DNA of 64,000 nucleotides from Gammaproteobacteria bacterium. Its GTDB lineage: Bacteria; Pseudomonadota; Gammaproteobacteria; JAJFKO01. Position 1 is the first letter of the stretch, and each line of letters begins with the position of its first letter. The notes beneath the pieces were generated by a model, which made no database searches, was not told where the DNA came from, and saw only the letters and a list, made by a program, of their open reading frames with translations. The translations under genes were made by a program, and so were the position numbers. The stretch is taken from contig JAJFKO010000035.1 in the NCBI GenBank assembly GCA_021773175.1, positions 62,001 through 126,000 on the forward strand, read 5' to 3'. Positions 1 through 7,910 of this stretch are shown here, in pieces.

Positions 1-2
1 TT

Positions 3-1058
3 CATGCCGATTATTTAAATACCCGCATCGGTCGAACTCTTGATGCTATGAATAGATTTTATGCCACAAGACGACATGTTGCTCCTGAAATAACTAGCAC
101 CAGAGTCATGGGCTCATCTATCTATTTCGTCATGCGGTCAGATAGAAATTTAAGTGCGAATAATACAAAGCCGTGTGTAATCAAAGTGACAACTCGAAAA
201 CTACGCAGTCTGAATCCGCAAGAAATAAGTGCTTTATTTGCAATATTTGCGGAACGTTTCGCAGACTTGGCTCAAGAGAAAGGTGTCTCTTTAGAGGATT
301 ACTTTGCAGAAACCCTACAGGAAGCACTGGCTCAATCGGATGCTGAGCCTATGGTCGACTTAGTTGAAATTGTTGGTGAAGGATGCATTTGTGCATTCAA
401 TATGTTTCATACCAAATTAATGCGTATAGATAACGAGTTCACTTTGGTGCATCGTATCTTATTAGTTGCCGCTAATCGAGCAACAGCAGAGCAAAATAGT
501 ATTAGCCATTATAAAGGTTTTATGAGTCTGCTACTGTATCTGCGCGGCTTCGTTTTACAAGCACGATTTCCTGAGTTAAAAGTCTGTACTATTTTAGAAG
601 CATTAAACGGACGAACACCAGCTCAGCTATCCCAACTCGGCGTTGAATACTATCCATTATATTCATGCTTATCACCAAGTACGTTACGTGCTCTACAGGT
701 GCAAATGTATGAGGCATATGACATAAACTTTTATGGTGGATGTTTGCATGTTGATGATGTATTAGCGGGACCATTATCAGCCCCCGTTGCAATTCCGCAA
801 CAAGCAGATGATATTGCTACATTGGGAAGACAACGAGGTTTTCTTGCTGTCGCGAACTATCAACGCTTTTTTCAACAAAGTGGTCATGCAACGGTACTGG
901 CCTTTTTTAATCATGGAGCAAATCTGCGGCGATTAAAAAGTTCTTTAGATATATTGATAGCGCAACGAGTGCTTGAAAATTTAATAAGTGGCTTAGCACG
1001 ATTGATAAAGAAGGATGGTTCTTATCAGCCTGTTAGCATTAATTTAAGTCGTATGTGA
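3..1058 (+). CDS. Paralog family protein, copy 1 (5' end outside window)
   Basis: Function not recognised. The reading frame is open back to base 3, and those first codons (HADYLNTRIGRTLDAMNRFY) align with the middle of the complete copies at 1521, 3678 and 7891, so this is the C-terminal half of a ~690-residue protein rather than a gene starting at the internal ATG at 48. The visible part carries the block shared by all copies: IYFVMRSDR, an IKVTTRKLRSL stretch, an amphipathic helix, VDLVEIVGEG-CAFNMF, YYKGFMSLLLYLRGF, an ALNGRTPAQLSQLGVEYYP segment, a variable linker and a conserved ARNFxRFF-like tail. The ALN...LG..YYP segment resembles the last strand and helix of GNAT acetyltransferases (inference, weak). 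A 42-bp spacer separates the stop from an inverted repeat. Confidence 0.8.
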   Translation, partial: HADYLNTRIGRTLDAMNRFYATRRHVAPEITSTRVMGSSIYFVMRSDRNLSANNTKPCVIKVTTRKLRSLNPQEISALFAIFAERFADLAQEKGVSLEDYFAETLQEALAQSDAEPMVDLVEIVGEGCICAFNMFHTKLMRIDNEFTLVHRILLVAANRATAEQNSISHYKGFMSLLLYLRGFVLQARFPELKVCTILEALNGRTPAQLSQLGVEYYPLYSCLSPSTLRALQVQMYEAYDINFYGGCLHVDDVLAGPLSAPVAIPQQADDIATLGRQRGFLAVANYQRFFQQSGHATVLAFFNHGANLRRLKSSLDILIAQRVLENLISGLARLIKKDGSYQPVSINLSRM

Positions 1059-1100
1059 TAACGACAGCTCGATCTCATAACACAAAATGACTAATCACCA

Positions 1101-1120
1101 TATTGTCGAAAACGACAATA
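1101..1120. repeat. 8-bp perfect inverted repeat with AAAA loop
   Basis: TATTGTCG-AAAA-CGACAATA lies 42 bp after the stop of copy 1. There is no T-run on either side, so it is not a typical intrinsic terminator. It could be an operator or a weak transcript-end hairpin. Confidence 0.5.
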
Positions 1121-1397
1121 TACAGCTAAGTATTTATAAATATATTCTTCACTATCAAGGGTTGATGCAAGGTTGGCATAATTTCTAGTTGCTTTACCAT
1201 CATAAAGTATTTTGTAAATAATCAGTATTGTCTAAAAATACAGGTTGTTTGTAATAAGACAATAATCCAACTTGTTGAAATTTATTATTTTACTAGAAAT
1301 GCCTTGGCGCTAAGGTTTTCAACAATAGATAACTAAATTCAATATTCATTTGCTAGTTAAATTATGAGAAAGTGAACAGATAAGTTTGCGCAAAAGT

Positions 1398-1426
1398 TTG
1401 CCATAAAACGTTTTTGTTGGCATAAT
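1398..1426 (+). promoter_or_regulatory. Candidate sigma70 promoter of paralog copy 2
   Basis: TTGCCA (1398-1403) and CATAAT (1421-1426) are separated by 17 bp, each one mismatch from consensus. A start near 1433 would give a leader of about 90 nt before the ATG at 1521. Prediction only. Confidence 0.45.
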
Positions 1427-1520
1427 ATTGTCCGACTGATGCCGGGCAAATAATAAACACTAAAAGTTAAGGCATTAAAAGAGTTATTAATGAAGGTAAA
1501 TTTTTTTAGAGTTGATAGAT

Positions 1521-3596
1521 ATGGGATTTGATCATAGTAAAGTGTTAGCTGTATTAGAGAAATATGATAAGTTAACAAGTGAAGAGCGTGTACGTAGTGT
1601 ACATCATGAACAAGTAAACACTTATGTGCTGCCTGCCTGGCAGTATAGTCGTCCGCGCCAAATTGAACGTCGAGACAAACAACGCCGAGCAGAAGCCGAA
1701 GGTGAGCGGCGTCAACAAATAGGCATGAAGCTTTATATCAAATTTCCTGATGGTGATCCTCGTTATGTGTTTCCATTCTTTTCTATGACTTTTGATATAG
1801 GTGATCGGCATGAAAATGCACTCTTTAAGGTTTGCTGTGATCCAGTTGTGATAGAAAGAGTTAAAGAAGTGTTGCGCAAGGCAGGACTAAATTTCAATAA
1901 GAGTTATGGTGAAGTTACTACAAACCTAAAATATGAAGGCTATGTCTCTCATGAGGCTGTGTTAGCAACTATGCGTGCTTGGTTTGAAACACTTCGTAGC
2001 ATTATTCCTAATGAAGAAAGTCAATATTATTTCGACAAAGAAATAGAAAAGCTTGTTAGAGCTGTGTGTTTGTTTCTATATTACAACAAGGTTGGTTTTG
2101 AAAGATTATATTCAAGCATTATATTGCCACCTCTAGTTGAACAATCTACCAACTTGACTGAAGAAGAGGTTAGGCATAGACAAATTACTCTTGGTATGAC
2201 CACTGCTATAGATAGCCCTAAAGCTGGAACGATTATACGTGCACTTTTGCAAACGGGTATATCGCCGGATTATAGTTGTACGGCAAGTAATCCTAGTCTA
2301 CTAGAGAGTGTGGTCGGTAAAAAAGTAACGACTCACGAAGAGATGGTGTACTGGTTATCACTATTAGATTTATTGCTTTTGTATAAAGCGAATCCTGCGA
2401 CTAGCCATCGTATCGAAAGAAGCGCTACCAGAGTACTATTAGATCAATACACCCGTACTTCGACACCATTCCAAGAAGAATTTACCGTCCGCGCTTTAGC
2501 GCGTATGGCACATGCTCATCTTACGGGGGAACGTATACTTGTGCATGAAGCCTTTGCAAGAACCAGGGTTGGTCGAGCTATTCAATCGGTAAATCAATTT
2601 TATGTAAATAGAAACAGCGTAGCTCCTGAAGTGCAAAAAGCAGAGGTATTAGGTTCTTCTATTTATTTCACGATGCGACCCGATCAGCAATTAGATACGG
2701 GACAAGCTAAACCTTGTGTAATTAAAGTTACCACGAAAGAATTAAGAAGTTTGAGTCGTCAAGAATTACAAGCGCTCTATGCAATATTTGCAGAACGTTT
2801 TGCTGAGTTGGCAGCTGAAAAAGGTGTTTCTTTAGATGAGTATTTTAAAGAAACGCTACAAGAAGCATTAGCGGATGCTACTGCAGAGCCTATGGTAGAT
2901 ATTGTTGAAATTGTTGGTGAACGTGAACCTTGCGCATTTAACATGTTTCAAATCAAGCCGGTGCGTATAGAAAGTAAACTTAGTTTAATGCATCGTATTT
3001 TACTAGTTGCTGCAAGAGTTGGCGGTGAGGAACAAAAGAGTATTAGTTACTATAAAGGCTTCATGAGTATGGTACAGTACTTACGCGGTTTTATTCTACA
3101 ACGAAAGTTTCCTGGTTTAGATGTTTATACTGTTCTAGAAGCGCTTAACGGGCGAACGCCTGCACAATTGTCGCAACTTGGTGTTGATTACTATCCTTTG
3201 TATATCTGCATCCCTCCTAGTGTTTTGCGCGCATTAGAAACTCAAATATATGAAATGTATGAGGTCACTATTGATGGCGGTGCTTTGCATGTTGACGATG
3301 TGCTCGCTGAGTCATCAGAACGTGGATCAGTCTATCCAGATGCATCGCAAGCGCAGGCTAATTTGGCTGCACAACGAGCTCGTATAACAGTGGCAGATCA
3401 TGCCCGATTTTTTCAAAGAGATAAGCATGCAACGGTAATTGCATTTTTGAATAGTCCAATTAATTTGCGTCGATTACAAGGATCATTGCAAATACTGGTC
3501 GCACAAGCGCTGCTGAGTAAGTTAATAGAAGGTTTAGCAAAGATAATTCAGGCAAATGGCTCATATGTTCCTAGAGCTAATATGAGTCGTTTGTAA
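1521..3596 (+). CDS. Paralog family protein, copy 2 (ankyrin-like / GNAT-like, unknown function)
   Basis: Complete 691-residue copy. The ATG at 1521 is preferred over the in-frame TTG at 1512 because AGAG (1508-1511) is 9 nt upstream and copy 4 begins at the same alignment column. Layout: an N-terminal basic, charged helix; a block GMKLYIKFP...YVFPF; residues ~239-295 with two degenerate ankyrin-like units (LLQTGISPDYS ... LLDLLLLYKANP); then from ~357 the block shared with copy 1, ending in a conserved FF-x-HATV tail. No signal peptide or membrane segment. The region around ALNGRTPAQLSQLGVDYYP resembles a GNAT beta5-alpha4 segment, but the acetyl-CoA loop (Q/RxxGxG/A) is not clear. Tandem duplication with divergence suggests an effector or surface-interaction family. 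That role is inference. Confidence 0.85.
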   Translation: MGFDHSKVLAVLEKYDKLTSEERVRSVHHEQVNTYVLPAWQYSRPRQIERRDKQRRAEAEGERRQQIGMKLYIKFPDGDPRYVFPFFSMTFDIGDRHENALFKVCCDPVVIERVKEVLRKAGLNFNKSYGEVTTNLKYEGYVSHEAVLATMRAWFETLRSIIPNEESQYYFDKEIEKLVRAVCLFLYYNKVGFERLYSSIILPPLVEQSTNLTEEEVRHRQITLGMTTAIDSPKAGTIIRALLQTGISPDYSCTASNPSLLESVVGKKVTTHEEMVYWLSLLDLLLLYKANPATSHRIERSATRVLLDQYTRTSTPFQEEFTVRALARMAHAHLTGERILVHEAFARTRVGRAIQSVNQFYVNRNSVAPEVQKAEVLGSSIYFTMRPDQQLDTGQAKPCVIKVTTKELRSLSRQELQALYAIFAERFAELAAEKGVSLDEYFKETLQEALADATAEPMVDIVEIVGEREPCAFNMFQIKPVRIESKLSLMHRILLVAARVGGEEQKSISYYKGFMSMVQYLRGFILQRKFPGLDVYTVLEALNGRTPAQLSQLGVDYYPLYICIPPSVLRALETQIYEMYEVTIDGGALHVDDVLAESSERGSVYPDASQAQANLAAQRARITVADHARFFQRDKHATVIAFLNSPINLRRLQGSLQILVAQALLSKLIEGLAKIIQANGSYVPRANMSRL

Positions 3597-3677
3597 GGTA
3601 AAGCACGGTATTTAAATATAGAGATTGAAAAGTTATGCAATTAATAAAATTGATATTAAAAGTAAGAGTTGATTGAT

Positions 3678-5744
3678 ATGGCTCATGGTTATAGCAGTGT
3701 ATTAGCTGTTTTAGGAAAGCATGATATTTTAGTCTTAGAAGACTATATAAGAACCAGACATCATGAACAAGTGAATCGTCATATATACATGAGTTATGAT
3801 TCTGAATATGATGCCATGAAGCGTTTGGAAAAAGAGTACGCTGCGCGTCGCAAACAAGAGGGCATGAAGCTTGATATTACTTTCCCAGGTACCCACTATT
3901 ATGTTTTTCCATTTCATGCTATAACATTTGATATGCACTCTGACAATAATACTGCATGTTTTGAAGTTTGTGCAGACGGAGTTGTTGTTGAAAAAGTAAA
4001 AGAAGCACTACGAGATATCTTAGCTATGGTTAATTTAGAGCTTCATGAAGCAGGTGGGCGTGTCTACACATTTTTTTATCTTATTATGCCAGGTGTTAAA
4101 GAAGCGATGCCTGAAGTTGTTTCATGTTGTTGTGCAATCCTTAGATCTCTGATCCCTAGTGAGGAAAAAGCTAGTCTAGATTATTTTGATGCTGCTGTAG
4201 AAAGGATTAATAAAGCGGTAGAATTGTTCATCTTTTATAACGAAGTTGGTTTTGATAAATTATATGCAGATATAGAATTTCCAGAACTTGTTGAGCAGTG
4301 TACAGATATGACTCCTCAACAAGTTGGTGATGAACAAATTGCTTATGGTTTATATAAGGCGCTACAGCGTAAAAATGATGCTGTAGCAGTTCTACGCGAG
4401 ATTTTCAAAACGGGTATATCTCCAGATTATAGTTGCTCAAGGAATCGGCCAAGTCTTTTACAAAATGTGTCAAATAAACAAGTACAAACACCAGCAGAGA
4501 TGGAATATTGGTTAGGGTTATTAGATTTGTTACTTGAGTTTCGTGCTAATTCAGCAGTTAATTCAGTATTTGGAAGAACGTGTGCCAGAAATTTATTAGA
4601 GAAGTACGCACTTAATTCAACACCACTTCAGGAAGAGTTTGCAGTTAAAGCACTGTATAAGATGGCGCATGCAAACCCTACCGGGGAACGTATATTGATG
4701 CATTCTTATTACTTGGCTTCGTTTCTTGGCATAGCCATAGCTAAAGTAAATGAATTTTATGAAAGAAGAAACGATATAAGCCCTGAAGTACAAAGTGTTG
4801 AAATATTAGGTTTTAGTATTTTCTTTACGATGTGCCCAGATAAAAAATCAAATAGAGCTAGAGCAAAGCCTTGCAGAATTAAAGTGACAACTAAAGAATT
4901 GGCAAGATTGCAAAAGCATGAAATAGAAGCTTTATTTGCAATATTTTCAGAACGATTTGCTGAGTTAGCACAACAAGAAGGTGTTTCATTAGTTGACTAT
5001 TTTAGAGAAACCATAAGTGAGGCACTAGAAGACAAAACTACAGAAGCCATGGTTGATTTAGTTGAAGTGGTTGCTGAAGGTCGAATTTGTGCGTTTAATA
5101 TGTTTCAAATTAAGCGCGTCCAAGTAGAAGGCCAGTTAAGTTTAGTGCACCGTATTTTGTTAATTGCAGCAAGCCTTGGTACAGAGCAACAAAAGAGTAT
5201 CAGTTACTATAAAGGTTTTATGAGTATGCTGCAGTATTTACGTGGCTTTGTGTTACAGCAAAGATATCCGAATTTCCCTGTGTATACAGTTCTAGAAGGA
5301 CTTAATGCAAAAGTTTATGAGCAATTGGCCAATCTTGGATTTACTTATTATCCTCCTTATGCATGTATGCCTGAAAGTGTATTATTAGCATTAGCACAAC
5401 AAGTTTATAGAAATTATGATGTCTCATATGAGCAAGGCTGCCTGCAGGTCGATGATGTGCTGGCTGCTGAGTTGCCGGTCAGAGAACAAAGACCTCTTAG
5501 TGATTGTAGAGTAGAACCTTGTAGAGGTAGAGTGGCGGCCCGTAACTTTTATCGATTCTTTCATCGACAACAATATGCAACGGTTATTTCATTTTTAAAC
5601 AGTCCAACTAATCTATTAAAGTTAGAAAGTGCTTTAGGATTACTAATGGCAGCAGAAATGTTGAGAGGATATATCCATGTTTTAGCAGAAATGGTGCAAT
5701 ATAATGGTGCTTACGCACCTAGAACTGCTAGAAGTCGTTTATAA
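3678..5744 (+). CDS. Paralog family protein, copy 3 (unknown function)
   Basis: 688 residues. AAGAG at 3664-3668 lies 9 nt before ATG 3678, which favours this start over TTG 3669. Same architecture as copy 2: N-terminal helix, GMKLDITFP-YVFPF block, ankyrin-like pair (IFKTGISPDYS ... LLDLLLEFRANS), then the conserved C-terminal block with YYKGFMSMLQYLRGF and a LNAKVYEQLANLGFTYYP segment. The 81-bp gap to copy 2 has no obvious terminator. The stop is 11 bp before the LuxR-type gene, so this copy likely heads the transcript with luxR, the oxidase and copy 4. Function unknown. Confidence 0.85.
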   Translation: MAHGYSSVLAVLGKHDILVLEDYIRTRHHEQVNRHIYMSYDSEYDAMKRLEKEYAARRKQEGMKLDITFPGTHYYVFPFHAITFDMHSDNNTACFEVCADGVVVEKVKEALRDILAMVNLELHEAGGRVYTFFYLIMPGVKEAMPEVVSCCCAILRSLIPSEEKASLDYFDAAVERINKAVELFIFYNEVGFDKLYADIEFPELVEQCTDMTPQQVGDEQIAYGLYKALQRKNDAVAVLREIFKTGISPDYSCSRNRPSLLQNVSNKQVQTPAEMEYWLGLLDLLLEFRANSAVNSVFGRTCARNLLEKYALNSTPLQEEFAVKALYKMAHANPTGERILMHSYYLASFLGIAIAKVNEFYERRNDISPEVQSVEILGFSIFFTMCPDKKSNRARAKPCRIKVTTKELARLQKHEIEALFAIFSERFAELAQQEGVSLVDYFRETISEALEDKTTEAMVDLVEVVAEGRICAFNMFQIKRVQVEGQLSLVHRILLIAASLGTEQQKSISYYKGFMSMLQYLRGFVLQQRYPNFPVYTVLEGLNAKVYEQLANLGFTYYPPYACMPESVLLALAQQVYRNYDVSYEQGCLQVDDVLAAELPVREQRPLSDCRVEPCRGRVAARNFYRFFHRQQYATVISFLNSPTNLLKLESALGLLMAAEMLRGYIHVLAEMVQYNGAYAPRTARSRL

Positions 5745-5755
5745 GGTAAAAGAAG

Positions 5756-6568
5756 ATGTCTAAACAGAAAATCATTTCGCATCCATCACTAATTCATAAC
5801 GAAGACTTAAAGACAATCTGTCAGCCATTACAAAAGCTGGGGATACACTATTTTGCGCATGTGAATATTAATGATGCATCCCAATTTTCAGTGCTTTCAC
5901 TTGATCCTGTTTTTATAAAGCTTTATTTAGAAAAAAGCTATTATAATTTTGATGCTCATTTTGTGGAGTCAAGAATATCAGAGCAATATCTAATTTGGGA
6001 TACTATTGAGCGAGAAAAAGAAAGCAAAATTCTCTATGATGACTTTCATCATTGCTCTTTAGGACATACATTTACGATTATGCAAAATAATGGCGATTCA
6101 AAAGATTGTTATCATTTTGGTTCGTGGCTTGGAAATAATGCAATTAACGGTGCATATTTACAAAATATCGATTTACTGAAGAAATTTATTTTGTATTTTC
6201 AAGATAAAGTGAACTCCTCTAAAGAACTCAGAGCTGCGTATGATATCAGATTTTCAATGACAAACCATGAAGCGGGTTACCATGCTAAAAATCTTGGTCA
6301 GGTTATTACTGCAGAAGAGTTAATGCCCCCCTTAGATCTGAAGCGTTTCTACTTAAATCGATCCACATGGCTAAGTAGAAAAGAAATAGAATGCTTGCAT
6401 TGGTTATCATACGGAAAAACAGCAGACGAAGTTGCCATGATTATGTCAATTACACAAAGAACAGTCCGAGCACATATACGTAATATTAAAGACAAGTTAA
6501 ATTGTCAGAGTCAGTTTCAGCTTGGTATTGCTTATGCAAAACTGCAAAATTTAATTGAAATAGAGTAG
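5756..6568 (+). CDS. LuxR-type transcriptional regulator (LuxR solo)
   Basis: 270 residues. The C-terminal ~65 residues (from ~206, LSRKEIECLHWLSYGKTADE) are a typical LuxR/FixJ helix-turn-helix with the TQRTVRAHIRNIKDKL recognition helix. The N-terminal part resembles the autoinducer-binding fold of LuxR/TraR: YLEKSYYNFDAHF retains the conserved Asp of the usual DP pair but has Ala instead of Pro, and LIWD retains a Trp. No LuxI synthase is present in the window, so it is a solo. It sits between a paralog copy and the amine oxidase with gaps of 11 and 10 bp and probably regulates this cluster; the ligand is unknown and may not be an acyl-homoserine lactone. Confidence 0.85.
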   Translation: MSKQKIISHPSLIHNEDLKTICQPLQKLGIHYFAHVNINDASQFSVLSLDPVFIKLYLEKSYYNFDAHFVESRISEQYLIWDTIEREKESKILYDDFHHCSLGHTFTIMQNNGDSKDCYHFGSWLGNNAINGAYLQNIDLLKKFILYFQDKVNSSKELRAAYDIRFSMTNHEAGYHAKNLGQVITAEELMPPLDLKRFYLNRSTWLSRKEIECLHWLSYGKTADEVAMIMSITQRTVRAHIRNIKDKLNCQSQFQLGIAYAKLQNLIEIE

Positions 6569-6578
6569 ATAAATACTT

Positions 6579-7910
6579 ATGCTTTATGACGTTGTTATAA
6601 TTGGTGCGGGTCTTGCAGGTCTACAAGCAGCAAAATCATTACGCGAACGCGGAATTACTAATTATATAATATTGGAATCTACGGATCATATTGCTGGCAG
6701 AGCGATTTCTCGTGGCGCCATGTGGGTACATGGTCATGAGAAAAATCCATTTTATGATGATGTTGTGAGTAATGCAGGTGTTAGACTTGCAGAAGCTGAT
6801 TTTTGTTCGCCAACATCTCCAACAAGCTATTTTTATCAAGGTAAGCCATTAGACACAAGCCTCGCGGCTAGATTCAATGCATTATATGCAGAACTATTAA
6901 CACAATTAGAGCTGGCTGAATCACAAAGTGAGATAGAGCTGCCTCTATCAGAAACAATTACGATAATTATCAACAAATTGTTTGCGGAAGATGACAGGCT
7001 CAAACCTTTATTTCTGCAAATGGCCTTATACCGTTTAGCATTTTATTATGGTGCTGAAACTGAGCTTGTTTCAACCTCAGGATGGGCATCTGCTGAAGAG
7101 TTTCCGGGCAGACAGTTAGTCTTAGCAGAAGGAAGCTTTCAAGACGTATTTGCTAAGCATTATGCTGCTGAAACTGAAAAGGTAATGTTCAAGCATCGAG
7201 TGACAGATATAGCCGCGCCTGTAGGCTATGAATATATCCAAGTGTCTACAGACTATGCTTGTTTTCAAGCAAGTTCAGTCATTGTGACAGTTCCGCTTGG
7301 TGTCTTGAAACAAAATACAATTAATTTTTCACCAGCATTGCCACCAGAAAAACAAAAGGCGATTAACAATTTAGGTTTTGGGTTATTAACTAAGTTAGAG
7401 CTCGAGTTTGGTCACTGTTTTTGGGACCAGGAAAGCAGCTTTATCGTTTTAATAGATTACGACAATGCTGAAAATAGTCTTAATTCAGGTAATGTTCATT
7501 ATTTCATGAATATGATGCCAATAACGGGAGAACCAAAGTTGGTTGCTTTTGCTGGTGGTAAGGATGGACAAGCCTATGAATATAGTGCAACTGCTGGGGC
7601 TGCTGTTGAATCAACACTAGGGGCGTTGAGAACAGTTTATGGTGCAGATGTTGTTAATGCTGCTTATTCTAAATCTAGCTGCTCAGATTGGTCTACAGAT
7701 GAAAACAGTTATGGTGCTTATACATTTATTAAAGAAGGTCAGCATGACCGTGACTGTAAAACGTTACGCAAAACGAGTTCTCTAGGAAATAATCGCTTTT
7801 TACTGTTCGCTGGTGAAGCCACATCGCCAACACATTACTCACTACTGTCTGGCGCTTATGAAAGTGGTATAGCTGTAGCGAAGGAAGCTTATGCCTTACG
7901 ACGTCAATAA
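6579..7910 (+). CDS. Flavin-containing amine oxidase (monoamine/polyamine oxidase family)
   Basis: 443 residues. It begins with a Rossmann FAD site (YDVVIIGAGLAGLQ, G9-x-G11-x-x-G14, acidic E33 at the end of beta2) and ends with the C-terminal FAD motif FLLFAGEATSP followed by GAYESGIAVA. The SDWSTDENSYGAYTF segment matches the substrate/FAD-side region of polyamine oxidases and LSD1-like proteins. Family chemistry is FAD-dependent oxidation of amines to aldehyde or imine plus H2O2; the substrate cannot be read from sequence, although polyamines are plausible. No signal peptide, so cytoplasmic. Its last 20 bp overlap the start of paralog copy 4, indicating translational coupling and a shared job. 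Confidence 0.88.
   Translation: MLYDVVIIGAGLAGLQAAKSLRERGITNYIILESTDHIAGRAISRGAMWVHGHEKNPFYDDVVSNAGVRLAEADFCSPTSPTSYFYQGKPLDTSLAARFNALYAELLTQLELAESQSEIELPLSETITIIINKLFAEDDRLKPLFLQMALYRLAFYYGAETELVSTSGWASAEEFPGRQLVLAEGSFQDVFAKHYAAETEKVMFKHRVTDIAAPVGYEYIQVSTDYACFQASSVIVTVPLGVLKQNTINFSPALPPEKQKAINNLGFGLLTKLELEFGHCFWDQESSFIVLIDYDNAENSLNSGNVHYFMNMMPITGEPKLVAFAGGKDGQAYEYSATAGAAVESTLGALRTVYGADVVNAAYSKSSCSDWSTDENSYGAYTFIKEGQHDRDCKTLRKTSSLGNNRFLLFAGEATSPTHYSLLSGAYESGIAVAKEAYALRRQ

Larger units (their letters stand above)
1059..1520. other. 462-bp intergenic region between paralog copies 1 and 2
   Basis: No ORF with a plausible ribosome site is seen on either strand. It holds a perfect inverted repeat (1101-1120), a sigma70-like promoter (1398-1426) and otherwise AT-rich sequence. 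Confidence 0.6.
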
